Positions 1 to 6,591 of a stretch of DNA of 6,861 bases are shown piece after piece. The first letter of the stretch is position 1. Every line of letters starts with the position of its first letter. The notes beneath the pieces were generated by a model that was not told the DNA's origin, made no database searches, and saw only the letters and a program-made list of their open reading frames with translations. The DNA comes from Treponema sp. GTDB lineage: Bacteria > Spirochaetota > Spirochaetia > Treponematales > Breznakiellaceae. Both the position numbers and the translations under genes were made by a program. The DNA lies in assembly GCA_031283505.1 (NCBI GenBank), contig JAITBO010000189.1, positions 1 to 6,861 on the forward strand. The letters are read 5' to 3'.

Positions 1-524
1 CCTACATAGTCCTCTTTCAGATGTTTACCCCCGGTAACCGGAAGGGGAATGTCCCCGTCCTCGTCCATGATGACCACCGGAGCAATGGCGGTAAAACCGT
101 GATCTTTGGCTACCTGATAGTGAACGGCGGTACTGGTACGTCTCCCTCCATAAGCTGTATTACACTCAACAATGGTGCCGTTTACGGACTGCACCAGGTC
201 TTTTATCAAAGCAGGCCGGAGATAATTACTGTTGGGCGGTTCGCCGGTAGAGATTTTTACCGCTACTTTGCCGGAGCTAATGCTTGCACTATCCGGCCCT
301 TGCCCAAGGGCTTCATACACGGCCATAAGTCCCGCCGGGCTGATGTCGCTGGTAAAGTAAACCGTTACGGGACCGGCCTGTCCCGGCTCGATGGGTTCGG
401 GGCTGACTGCCGGGTTTTGTATAACCGTCTGTGCTGCTGTCCTTCCCGCGCAAGCGGTAAAGGATACCGTAACGGAAAGCGAAAGTCCCACCGCTGCCAT
501 TAGAAAAAATTGTTTGTTGTTCAT
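1..524 (-). CDS. DUF362 family lipoprotein, C-terminus cut by the window edge
   Basis: The visible 174 residues start MNNKQFFLMAAV and carry a lipoprotein-type signal peptide. A hydrophobic stretch ends in FTAC, with Cys25 as the likely lipidated residue, so the mature protein should be membrane-anchored outside the cytoplasm. After a Pro/Glu-rich linker comes the N-terminal part of a DUF362 domain: VYFTSDISPAGL near residue 47, then GKVAVKISTGEPP, IVECNTAYGGRR and DHGFTAIAPVVIMDEDGD. Family members are described as uncharacterised Fe-S centre proteins; any cysteine cluster would lie beyond the edge and cannot be seen. The start is set by AAGGAG at 531-536, six bases upstream, in the 13-bp gap after the preceding reductase stop, so it is the last visible gene of the operon. 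Biochemical role is unknown. The family call is fairly secure and the function is open. Confidence 0.82.
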   Translation of the reverse strand, partial: MNNKQFFLMAAVGLSLSVTVSFTACAGRTAAQTVIQNPAVSPEPIEPGQAGPVTVYFTSDISPAGLMAVYEALGQGPDSASISSGKVAVKISTGEPPNSNYLRPALIKDLVQSVNGTIVECNTAYGGRRTSTAVHYQVAKDHGFTAIAPVVIMDEDGDIPLPVTGGKHLKEDYV

Positions 525-537
525 GTTATGCTCCTTA

Positions 538-1542
538 TTATATGGCTCCAACCACTTTATGCGGCTGGTACAGCTCTTCCAGATACTTGATTTCTTCCGC
601 GCTTAAGGCCACATCCAACGAGTTAACGCAGTCCCTGACGTAATCAAGTTTTGTTCCGCCGATAATAGGGGCGGCCACATAGGATTTGGACAATAACCAC
701 GCAAGGGCTATCTGTGACATGGTAACCCCATGTTTATCGGCAAGTTCTGCCACCCTTTTGGCAATGGGCTTGTCGATATCCGCACTTGACAGATATTTAG
801 ATTTATAAGCATGGTCGGTTTCACTCCGTTTACTGGCAATGGACCAATCACGGGATAGACGGCCAGAAGCCAGAGGAGAATAGGGAGTGCAAGATACCTT
901 CTGGTCAATGCAGAACGGAATCATCTCCCGCTCCTCCTCCCGGTATATGAGATTATAGTGGTTCTGCATGGAAATAAATTTTGTCCGGTTATACTTCTCC
1001 GCCGTATACTGGGCTTTCTGAAACTGCCATGCGTACATAGCCGAAGCCCCAATATAGCGGACCTTCCCGCTTTTAACCAGGTCATGTAGGGCGGACATGG
1101 TTTCCTCTATGGGGGTGTTGTAATCCCAGCGGTGGATTATATAGAGGTCAATATAGTCCAGCCCCAGACGTTTTAAACTCTGTTCAGCCTCGAACATGAT
1201 TTCCTTGCGGGAAAGACCGCCACCGTTGGGCACTGTCTTTCTATTGTCTCCTTCGCCCTCCATCCTCATCGGAATAAAGACCTTTGTGGCAATGACAATT
1301 TTTTCGCGGGGCAGTTCTTTAACGGCTTCTCCCAGGTATTCCTCGCTTGTGCCGTAGGAATAACAATTTGCCGTGTCGAAAAAATTGATGCCCAAATCAT
1401 ACGCGCCGAGTATCGCCTCTTTACTTTCCCCTTTTCCGGTAACCCAACTATGAAAGCCGGTTTTTACATCGCCGAAGCCCATACAGCCCAGGCAGATTTT
1501 TGACACATCCAATCCCGAATTGCCAAGTTTTACATACCGCAT
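538..1542 (-). CDS. aldo-keto reductase, NADPH-dependent (YajO-like group)
   Basis: This is a 334-residue single-domain TIM-barrel oxidoreductase, the usual family length. The catalytic tetrad is readable: Asp56 and Tyr61 in FFDTANCYSYGTSEE, Lys87 in IATKVF and His137 in YIIHRWDYN. The C-terminal nucleotide-binding segments YSPLASGRLSR (from 221) and PIIGGTKLDYVRD (from 292) are also present. The family reduces aldehydes and ketones with NAD(P)H, or the reverse; the substrate here is not deducible. No signal peptide is seen, so it should be cytoplasmic. I chose ATG 1542 because MRYVKLGNSGLDVSKI is the family N-terminus and AGGAGGGAG lies just upstream. The open frame extends 22 codons further to 1608, but that would overlap the flavodoxin stop and has no family match. 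It sits 49 bp after the flavodoxin remnant and 13 bp before the DUF362 gene. Confidence 0.92.
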   Translation of the reverse strand: MRYVKLGNSGLDVSKICLGCMGFGDVKTGFHSWVTGKGESKEAILGAYDLGINFFDTANCYSYGTSEEYLGEAVKELPREKIVIATKVFIPMRMEGEGDNRKTVPNGGGLSRKEIMFEAEQSLKRLGLDYIDLYIIHRWDYNTPIEETMSALHDLVKSGKVRYIGASAMYAWQFQKAQYTAEKYNRTKFISMQNHYNLIYREEEREMIPFCIDQKVSCTPYSPLASGRLSRDWSIASKRSETDHAYKSKYLSSADIDKPIAKRVAELADKHGVTMSQIALAWLLSKSYVAAPIIGGTKLDYVRDCVNSLDVALSAEEIKYLEELYQPHKVVGAI

Positions 1543-1591
1543 TACTCCCTCCTGTAATTCGACCAGTTTATACGCCCTGTCATGTTCTCTT

Positions 1592-2173
1592 TTATCTTGC
1601 CATTCCAAGTTTACGAAGCCATGCGGTTACGTCCCTGTTCGGCGCTGTTACCCTCGTGTTATCCTTGGGATTGGTGTCATACGCGCTGACGGAAAGTCCC
1701 TCGCCGAGAACAACCCCCGGACATAGTTTTTGTATGTCCTCAAGGCTTCTTCCAAAACGGCTGCCTCCGTGGGTAATAAGGGGATAGAGCGTTTTCCCCG
1801 AAAAATCGTAGGCTTCAAGGAAGGTAAAAACCCCCATCGGCAGGGTTCCCCACCAGTTTGGGTAGCATAGGAAAACCGTATTGTATTGCGCCATGTTGGC
1901 AACACCGCCGGAAAGGGCGGGGCGGGCGTTATTGTTCTGTTCCTCTCTGGCTACCGCGATACATTCGTTGTAGGTATCGGGATAGGCTTTCACTGTCTTT
2001 ATCTCGAACAGATCCCCGCCGACTGTCTCCGCTATTTACCCGGCAAGTACCCTGGCGTTTCCGCTCCACGAAAAATAGGCCACCAAAATTCTATTGTTTT
2101 GATTTTGCGCGTTCAGTTCCACATTTACCCCCATACAAAATACGGTTAAGACAAAACACAATCCTTTTTTCAT
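1592..2173 (-). pseudogene. exported flavodoxin interrupted by an in-frame TAA (copy B)
   Basis: Read through, this is a complete flavodoxin of about 192 residues. It has a Sec-type signal (MKKGLCFVLTVFCMG up to about residue 24), the phosphate-binding loop ILVAYFSWSGNAR, and the flavin-flanking segments YPNWWGTLPMGVFTFLEAYDF and ITHGGSRFGRSLEDI. It ends at TAA 1594-1592. The reading frame is broken by TAA at 2038-2036, where the upstream paralogue at 3519-3334 has Gln in LADQIAE; here it reads LAG-stop-IAE. No frameshift is needed, so this is a simple nonsense change. A strong AGGAGGA overlaps the preceding stop and drives ATG 2173. A downstream GTG at 1993 could start a 133-residue product, but it would lack the FMN phosphate loop. 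The gene is most likely dead; a sequencing error or readthrough cannot be excluded. Confidence 0.83.
1994..2173. repeat. diverged direct repeat, flavodoxin 5' region (partner 3349-3519)
   Basis: The first 180 bp of flavodoxin copy B are homologous to the start of copy A at 3349-3519, in the same orientation, about 1.35 kb apart. Identical stretches include 20 bases at 2070-2089 and 3425-3444, and 16 bases at 1995-2010 and 3350-3365. Similarity stops abruptly at the latter block, which is where copy A is truncated. The two copies flank the cupin fusion gene, which is consistent with an old gene duplication followed by partial deletion of copy A. Confidence 0.75.
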
Positions 2174-2185
2174 TGAACATTCCTC

Positions 2186-3337
2186 CTACTTGCCGTAATA
2201 CTGTTTATCTGAAACTTTCTCCAGCCATTGCATCTGGCCGGGGCAGCCTGTCCCGGTTATTACAAAATGCGTCATGGCGCTATCCCCCGAAGAACCGTGC
2301 CAGTGTTTAACCCCCGGTGGACACCATACGACATCACCCGGATTGGCTATGATTTTTTCTTTGCCCCATTCCTGGGTCCAGCAAACGCCGGATAATACGA
2401 CCATGTGCTGTCCCGCTGAATGAGTATGCCACGCCGTCCGTGCGCCCGGCTGGAAGGTTACATAAGCCCCGCTGAATGGGGCAACTCCATTTGGCGCGAA
2501 CATGAATTGAACGTCCACATCTCCGGTAAAATTGGTTTCAGGGGCTTTGCTTACCGGCTGGGCTTCCCTGCGTATAAGAATCTGCGGATCGGTACTGGCG
2601 ATTGTCTCTGCCGCCGTGGTATCCAATACACGGCTTAAAGCGTTTCGGGCGTTTTCGGCTTCCCTCTCTCCAACTTTTGTTTCCAGAATTGAAATTATAT
2701 TTCTCATCTGTATTTCGGTTACGCCAACCCTGAGCGCGATACCGATATGACCATGCAACTGGGGTACTCCCAATGCCGCAAGTGCGGACACGGTAGCGAT
2801 TTCCCGGTCTTTATAGTCAAGAATACCCCGGCCAAAAATATCGCCAAACAGATGGCCTTTCAAAAACTGGTCGATTGCGGGAATAAAAGAATTTGCGGCG
2901 GGCTCCGGCGTTACCGCCCATCCTGTCAGAGCGGATTGGATTTCCGCGCCGGTTTCTATGCTGGTCTTACCGGCAGGTAGTTGTTCCGCTTCTTCACCTG
3001 CAACATCGTTTATGCCTCTTGTTTTCCGGTCTTCCAGTACCTGATTGAATATATCGCTTGCGTTGAGGGCGCGGGGAAAACCGCAATAGGCGTACATCTG
3101 AATAATGATTTCTTTGATTTCATTTACGGTAAGCCCCGCGTCAAGCCCTTCATTGAGCGCGGACTTAAGTTTTTCGAGTTCGCCTTTGGCGATAAACGCC
3201 GCTACCGGAACGATAGCCTGCTGTTTTGGACTTAATTCGTATGCTTCCCTAACCGGCTGGGAATACAGGTTGACCGCGCAAAAAGCCACTATAAACACGC
3301 CACTGGTTCTTACCCGCTCGGAAAAAATATTTTTCAT
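2186..3337 (-). CDS. exported carboxymuconolactone decarboxylase (two domains) fused to a cupin
   Basis: This is a 383-residue protein with three domains after a probable Sec signal peptide (residues 1-26: basic start, hydrophobic VFIVAFCAVNLYS). Residues 36-103 and 155-235 are carboxymuconolactone decarboxylase-like helical domains. The first has IIIQMYAYCGFPRALNA with a lone Cys85; the second has LDYKDREIATVSALAALGVPQLHGHIG. Neither shows the paired cysteines of AhpD peroxidases. Residues 275-362 are a cupin with metal ligands His304, His306 and Gln310 in WHTHSAGQ, and His345 in PPGVKHWHG. Such fusions occur in many anaerobes next to aldo-keto reductases and flavodoxins; the reaction is not established, and periplasmic redox or detoxification is inference. 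ATG 3337 is supported by GGAGG seven bases upstream and overlaps the TGA of the flavodoxin fragment as ATGA, implying coupled translation. The frame is open to 3484, but that extension lies antisense-free over the flavodoxin in another frame and is rejected. Confidence 0.87.
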   Translation of the reverse strand: MKNIFSERVRTSGVFIVAFCAVNLYSQPVREAYELSPKQQAIVPVAAFIAKGELEKLKSALNEGLDAGLTVNEIKEIIIQMYAYCGFPRALNASDIFNQVLEDRKTRGINDVAGEEAEQLPAGKTSIETGAEIQSALTGWAVTPEPAANSFIPAIDQFLKGHLFGDIFGRGILDYKDREIATVSALAALGVPQLHGHIGIALRVGVTEIQMRNIISILETKVGEREAENARNALSRVLDTTAAETIASTDPQILIRREAQPVSKAPETNFTGDVDVQFMFAPNGVAPFSGAYVTFQPGARTAWHTHSAGQHMVVLSGVCWTQEWGKEKIIANPGDVVWCPPGVKHWHGSSGDSAMTHFVITGTGCPGQMQWLEKVSDKQYYGK

Positions 3338-3519
3338 CTTGCTGCCTCCGTCTTTATCTCGAACAAATCTCCTCCGGTTGCCTCTGCTATTTGATCGGCA
3401 AGCACCTTGGCGTTTCTGCTCCATGAAAAATAGGCCACCAAAATCTTGTTTTGACTTTGCGCCGTCATAGTTACCTCCATACAAAAAAGTGTTAATACCA
3501 AAAATAAAAATCGCTTCAT
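3334..3519 (-). pseudogene. truncated exported flavodoxin, N-terminal fragment (copy A)
   Basis: Only the first 61 residues of a flavodoxin remain: a signal peptide (MKRFLFLVLTLFCMEV to about TAQ), the strand and loop ILVAYFSWSRNAKVLADQIAE and GGDLFEIKT. It then ends AAR-TGA. The downstream half with the flavin-stacking tryptophans is absent, compared with about 190 residues in a whole copy. The loop reads WSRN where flavodoxins usually have WSGN, a further sign of relaxed constraint. From ILVAY to FEIKT it matches copy B at 26 of 32 positions. Its TGA overlaps the next gene's ATG, and the tail contains that gene's GGAGG site, so translating this fragment may now serve mainly to deliver ribosomes to the cupin fusion. 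An in-frame ATG at 3525 is also possible, but it is only three bases from GGAGG; 3519 has better spacing. Confidence 0.8.
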
Positions 3520-3525
3520 TATCAT

Positions 3526-3536
3526 TAACCTCCTAT
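3526..3536 (-). promoter_or_regulatory. Shine-Dalgarno overlapping the reductase stop codon
   Basis: On the minus strand the TAG stop of the Fe-S reductase (3535-3533) runs directly into AGGAGGT, the ribosome binding site of the flavodoxin fragment. The same stop-in-SD design recurs at 2188-2182 (TAG then GAGGA, before flavodoxin copy B). It argues for one polycistronic transcript with coupled translation. Confidence 0.7.
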
Positions 3537-4660
3537 GCTACCTGTTTCTTGTCAAACACTCCGGCAACATCTTTCAGGTAATCCGCAATGCCAAGATGCT
3601 GGGGGCAGAGTTTTTCACACTGTTTACAGCCGATACAGTCAGAGGCCTTGCCGTGTTTTTCCAGAAAGCGGTTATAGTATACCGACTCAGTATAAAACAG
3701 GGCAGGGGCAGCTGTTTTTATGCTGTTGTACAACGCAAAATAGCCGGGTATCGCTATGTTTTTCGGACAGTCCTTTACGCAGTAATTGCAGCCGGTACAG
3801 GGAATGGCGATACTTTCCTTGATGACGGCAAGCGCATCCGCTATTACGGCGCGTTCATCCTCTGAAAACGGCTTAAAGTCCCGCATATAGCCTGAGTTGT
3901 CCAGCATCTGTTCCATACTGGACATACCGCTTAATACGCCTATAACGCCGTCAAGACTTGCCGCATAACGAATTGCCCACGACGCTGCCGATGATTCGGG
4001 ATTGAAACTTTTGAAAAGCCGCGCCGCTTTTTCAGGGACATTGGCAAGGGCGCCGCCCTTGACCGGTTCCATCACGATGACGGGCTTTTGGTGCTTCCGC
4101 GCCGTTTCATAGCATTTCCCCGATTGGATGCCGGTATTGTCCCAATCCATGTAGTTTATCTGTAACTGGACAAACTCAACTTCGGGGTGGGCGGCGAGTA
4201 CCTCGTCCAAGAGTTCCGCGTTGTCATGGAAAGAAAAGCCAATACGTTTAATTCTGCCCTCTTTCTTTTTTTGTTGAATGAAATCGAAACTGCCGAGCTG
4301 TTGTGCGGTCTTGTAACTTTCGGTCCCTATATTGTGCAATAAGTATGCGTCAAAATAGTCAACGCCGGTTCTTTCCAGTTGCTCAGCGAAGATTTTTTCC
4401 TGATCTTCCGCTGTCTTGAGCCTTGACAAAGGCATTTTGGTTGCCAGTTTATACCGTTCCCGTGGATGGCGTTTTACCAGAGCCTCTTTGGTACATTCTT
4501 CGTAGTTGGCATACACATAGGCGGTGTCAAAGTAGTTAAAACCCTTTTCGAGAAACGTATCGACCATACGCTTAAATGTTTTCATGTCTACGCTGTAAAG
4601 GTCATCAGGGACAGTAAGGGGTAAACGCATAAGACCAAAACCTAATTTCTTTGTGAACAT
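3533..4660 (-). CDS. aldo-keto reductase with C-terminal double 4Fe-4S ferredoxin domain
   Basis: This is a 375-residue protein. Residues 1-265 form an aldo-keto reductase barrel with tetrad Asp45 and Tyr50 (YFDTAYVY), Lys75 (LATKMP) and His109 (AYLLHN). Residues 280-360 carry two complete CxxCxxCxxxC motifs: Cys288, 291, 294 and 298 (CTGCNYCVKDCP) and Cys342, 345, 348 and 352 (CIGCKQCEKLCP), each followed by Pro. This architecture predicts two 4Fe-4S clusters, which could pass electrons to or from a ferredoxin or flavodoxin. The substrate is unknown. There is no signal peptide, so it should be cytoplasmic. It is the first gene of the operon, transcribed divergently from the TetR gene. ATG 4660 is chosen for GGAGGA a few bases upstream and the family-like start MFTKKLGFGLMRLP; an in-frame ATG at 4687 lacks such a site. 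Its TAG stop is embedded in the Shine-Dalgarno of the flavodoxin fragment. Confidence 0.93.
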   Translation of the reverse strand: MFTKKLGFGLMRLPLTVPDDLYSVDMKTFKRMVDTFLEKGFNYFDTAYVYANYEECTKEALVKRHPRERYKLATKMPLSRLKTAEDQEKIFAEQLERTGVDYFDAYLLHNIGTESYKTAQQLGSFDFIQQKKKEGRIKRIGFSFHDNAELLDEVLAAHPEVEFVQLQINYMDWDNTGIQSGKCYETARKHQKPVIVMEPVKGGALANVPEKAARLFKSFNPESSAASWAIRYAASLDGVIGVLSGMSSMEQMLDNSGYMRDFKPFSEDERAVIADALAVIKESIAIPCTGCNYCVKDCPKNIAIPGYFALYNSIKTAAPALFYTESVYYNRFLEKHGKASDCIGCKQCEKLCPQHLGIADYLKDVAGVFDKKQVA

Positions 4661-4680
4661 AGTATCCTCCAAAACCATAT

Positions 4681-4728
4681 TTGACATAGTGTCGATTATA
4701 GATTATTATAGAAACAACATTATGTCAA
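4681..4728. promoter_or_regulatory. candidate paired TetR operators over divergent promoters
   Basis: An imperfect 14-bp inverted repeat frames this site. TTGACATAGTGTCG at 4681-4694 matches the reverse complement of 4715-4728 (TTGACATAATGTTG) at 12 of 14 bases. Each arm is itself a short dyad (GACA-tag-TGTC at 4683-4693; AACA-tta-TGTC at 4716-4726), with centres about 33 bp apart, close to three helical turns. On the plus strand TTGACA (4681-4686), 17 bases and TATTAT (4704-4709) form a good promoter toward the TetR gene. On the minus strand two TATAAT boxes (4710-4705 and 4700-4695) lie between the arms; the mirrored TTGACA is 12 or 22 bases away, not the ideal 17, so that promoter is less certain. 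Operator function is inferred. Confidence 0.6.
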
Positions 4729-4787
4729 CTAGGTTACTGGAAAATTTCTCCGGCTTATGCAAAAATAGACTCAAGGGGAAGAAGGGT

Positions 4788-5420
4788 ATGGGTCTTATCA
4801 GGGCAAGGACGGAAGCGGAGATCGCCGGCCGTCAGGAAGAAATCATCAATGCTTGTGATGTCCTCTATAGCCGTTATGGGTATGAAGGGGTTCATTTTAA
4901 GGCTATTTCGACGATAACCACCCTCAAAAGGCCCACTATTTACAGTTATTACAAGACCAAAGAGGAGGTACTGCTGGACCTCTTGAGACGGGAAATGCTG
5001 GACTGGGAGACCGCGCTGCGGAAAAAGTTTGACACAACCGAATCAATGACCCGGGAAGAATTCAGCATGTTTCTGGCTGGAGGGGCGGCTTCCCGTGAAA
5101 AAATGCTCAACTTGTTATCAATTTTGACCACCATGGTCGAAAACCAGTGCAGGACGGAAAATCTTGCCCTTTTCAAGCGGGACGCGGGCGGCGTAACCAC
5201 AGCCATTCTGAAGGGGCTTGAAAAATATTTTCCCGGTACGGCTCCTGAAAAACAGCAATTTTTCAAGACCATGTTGCTGACCTGTATACACGGCCTTTTT
5301 CCGTTGACCCATCTTTCAAAAAAGCAGATTGAAGCCATGAAAATTGCCGGAAGGGACTATGTTCCGGTAGATTTTAAGGAAACCCTTTATAAGGCCATCC
5401 TGCTGCTGCTCAAAGATTAG
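4788..5420 (+). CDS. TetR/AcrR family transcriptional regulator
   Basis: This is a 210-residue regulator of typical TetR length. The N-terminal DNA-binding domain covers about residues 12-62: RQEEIINACDVLYSRYGYEGVHFKAI, then the recognition helix region TLKRPTIYSYYKTKEEVL, ending in the usual Y-x-x-F/Y-K-x-K-E-E-L-like signature (YSYYKTKEEVL). The remainder is helical, as expected for the ligand-binding and dimer domain, and gives no clue to the ligand. The open frame extends back to 4653, but that would overlap the divergent reductase start and cover the promoters. ATG 4788 fits the family N-terminus and has AAGGGGAA about nine bases upstream, followed by GAAGGG. By position it most likely represses both itself and the operon at 4660-1, through the paired dyads at 4681-4728. 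This is inference from arrangement, as is usual for divergent TetR genes. Confidence 0.9.
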   Translation: MGLIRARTEAEIAGRQEEIINACDVLYSRYGYEGVHFKAISTITTLKRPTIYSYYKTKEEVLLDLLRREMLDWETALRKKFDTTESMTREEFSMFLAGGAASREKMLNLLSILTTMVENQCRTENLALFKRDAGGVTTAILKGLEKYFPGTAPEKQQFFKTMLLTCIHGLFPLTHLSKKQIEAMKIAGRDYVPVDFKETLYKAILLLLKD

Positions 5421-5515
5421 AGCGAAAAGCCGTTATCAGGCAAAAAAATCCATATAACCTAAAATTGCACGTTTCTCGTATATAAATCCGGTTTTACCCG
5501 CTTTACCCTGTACCT
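5421..5515. other. intergenic gap between TetR gene and phage connector gene
   Basis: This is 95 bp of AT-richer sequence. The only hairpin-like element is a weak three-base GCC/GGC pairing around 5427-5441 followed by A residues, which is not a convincing terminator. TTGCAC (5465-5470) and TATAAA (5481-5486) occur but are only ten bases apart, too close for a normal promoter. No Shine-Dalgarno precedes ATG 5516. The gap is the likely boundary between the redox locus and the phage-like block. Confidence 0.4.
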
Positions 5516-6151
5516 ATGGAAAACGAAACCGGGGTACAGAACCCTTCCTTACGCACACTTGTCCCCCTGGCCGACTTCAAGGCAATCCTTGGCCTTGATG
5601 ACCGGGAAGATGCCCTTTCCCGGTATTGCCTTATCACGGCAACTTTCACCATTGAACAATACTGCAAACGGCGGCTTTTCCTGAAAAAACACTTTGAACG
5701 GGTAGAGACTAACGGCGATCTGTTCCTGCCCCTGCGGGAATACCCGGTGCGGGAAGTGCTTGCGGTCTATATCGTGGGAGCCTTTGGGGAGACCGGAGAA
5801 CCGCTTGAACCAGACTTGTACCGGGGCCTTCCCGATTTGGAAGCGGAAACCGGGGAGAGGCCGGAAGATACGGTCTATAGTCTGTCGCTCTCACCCGCTT
5901 TGAACCAGGACCGGGACTTTGAGGCAATCAAGGCGGTGTACCGGGCGGGTTACGGATGCGGGGAAGCCCCCGCTGATCTGGCCTCGGCCTGTCTGGAACT
6001 GGCGGCCTGGAACATGAGCCGTTACCGGGGGAGGCGTGTCGGGATAACCGGGAATGTCCGGGGGAGCGGGAAGGATGGCGAACACCTTGAAGTCTCCATG
6101 CCGGAAAACGTGCGGGGCCTTCTGGAACCATACCAGCGAAAGACCATATAG
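5516..6151 (+). CDS. phage head-tail connector protein, gp6/gp8-like
   Basis: This is a 211-residue protein resembling the head-tail connector adaptors of tailed phages (HK97 gp6 / phiE125 gp8-like). An N-terminal helical segment, VPLADFKAILGLDDREDALSRYCLITATFTIEQYCKRR, is followed by a beta-rich middle with REYPVREVLAVY and AVYRAGYG. It closes with the helical stretch PADLASACLELAAWNMSRYRGRRVG and the tail MPENVRGLLEPYQRKTI. In the family this protein forms a ring joining portal and tail completion proteins. The reading frame is intact, but there is no ribosome binding site before ATG 5516, no clear promoter, and a TetR gene rather than a capsid gene upstream, so it looks detached from its native cluster. 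Only two bases separate it from the next gene. The family call rests on recognised sequence style; the ring role is from family knowledge. Confidence 0.7.
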   Translation: MENETGVQNPSLRTLVPLADFKAILGLDDREDALSRYCLITATFTIEQYCKRRLFLKKHFERVETNGDLFLPLREYPVREVLAVYIVGAFGETGEPLEPDLYRGLPDLEAETGERPEDTVYSLSLSPALNQDRDFEAIKAVYRAGYGCGEAPADLASACLELAAWNMSRYRGRRVGITGNVRGSGKDGEHLEVSMPENVRGLLEPYQRKTI

Positions 6152-6153
6152 GG

Positions 6154-6591
6154 ATGACGGATAAATCCTTATATATAGAAGAAATCATCATCAATTCTTT
6201 TAAATCCCTATTGGCTGGGCGGGTCAATGAGCTATTGGAGGAAACGGAATACCCCATACCGCCTATTGAGTTTGGCAGTTACCGGGGCGGTTCCTTTACG
6301 GCTCCGGTTATTGTCCTTTCCACCTGTGAACGAAGCGAAAAAGAACGGTTTGTCCGGCTGGACGCCTATACCCTGACCATCACTTTTACCGTGCCGGAAC
6401 ACCCGGTGGGGGAACGGAACTGTTACGCCTACGCCTCATCGGTGGCCACGGCATTGAAAGAAAATCCTACTCTGGGCGGAACAGTGTACCGGGCCGTCTG
6501 GCGAACCATTTGTGTATGGCGATTATGGGGCGGTAGTTTTGTTGTATCTGCTTTTACCTTCGGGCGAGATTCGCCACAAAGGGAATGTTGA
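6154..6591 (+). pseudogene. small phage structural-type protein with a disrupted C-terminus
   Basis: The 145-residue frame begins MTDKSLYIEEIIINSFKSLL two bases after the connector stop, the usual place in a phage cluster for a tail-completion or neck protein. Residues 1-110 look native: EETEYPIPPIEFG, CERSEKERFVRLDAYTLTITFTVPEH and ATALKENPTLGGTVYRAV. After about residue 113 the sequence turns to WRTICVWRLWGGSFVV, rich in Trp, Arg and Cys, unlike the first part. At the same place the +1 frame opens into a coherent coding segment (to 6634). I read this as a frameshift or, more likely, a recombination joint near 6490-6500, so the annotated end at 6591 is probably not biological. I do not recognise the family with certainty; phage origin is inferred from the neighbour and the spacing. 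Confidence 0.6.

Noticed and set aside
21..503. A 160-codon plus-strand open frame over the left end.
   Set aside because: It is antisense to the DUF362 lipoprotein, which has a signal peptide, a strong ribosome site and family motifs; the plus-strand product has low-complexity Arg/Gly/Cys composition.
1543..1608. A 22-codon N-terminal extension of the classical aldo-keto reductase.
   Set aside because: It overlaps the flavodoxin stop, has no family counterpart, and the AGGAGGGAG site lies immediately before ATG 1542.
1858..2310. A 150-codon plus-strand open frame.
   Set aside because: It is the antisense shadow of flavodoxin copy B and the cupin end, with an Arg/Pro/Ser-rich sequence and no ribosome site.
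3338..3484. A 49-codon upstream extension of the CMD-cupin gene.
   Set aside because: It overlaps flavodoxin copy A in another frame, reads as Arg/Gly-rich shadow sequence, and would bury the signal peptide that starts at 3337.
4653..4787. A 45-codon upstream extension of the TetR gene.
   Set aside because: It would cover the divergent promoters and overlap the reductase start; no ribosome site precedes ATG 4653 or ATG 4722.
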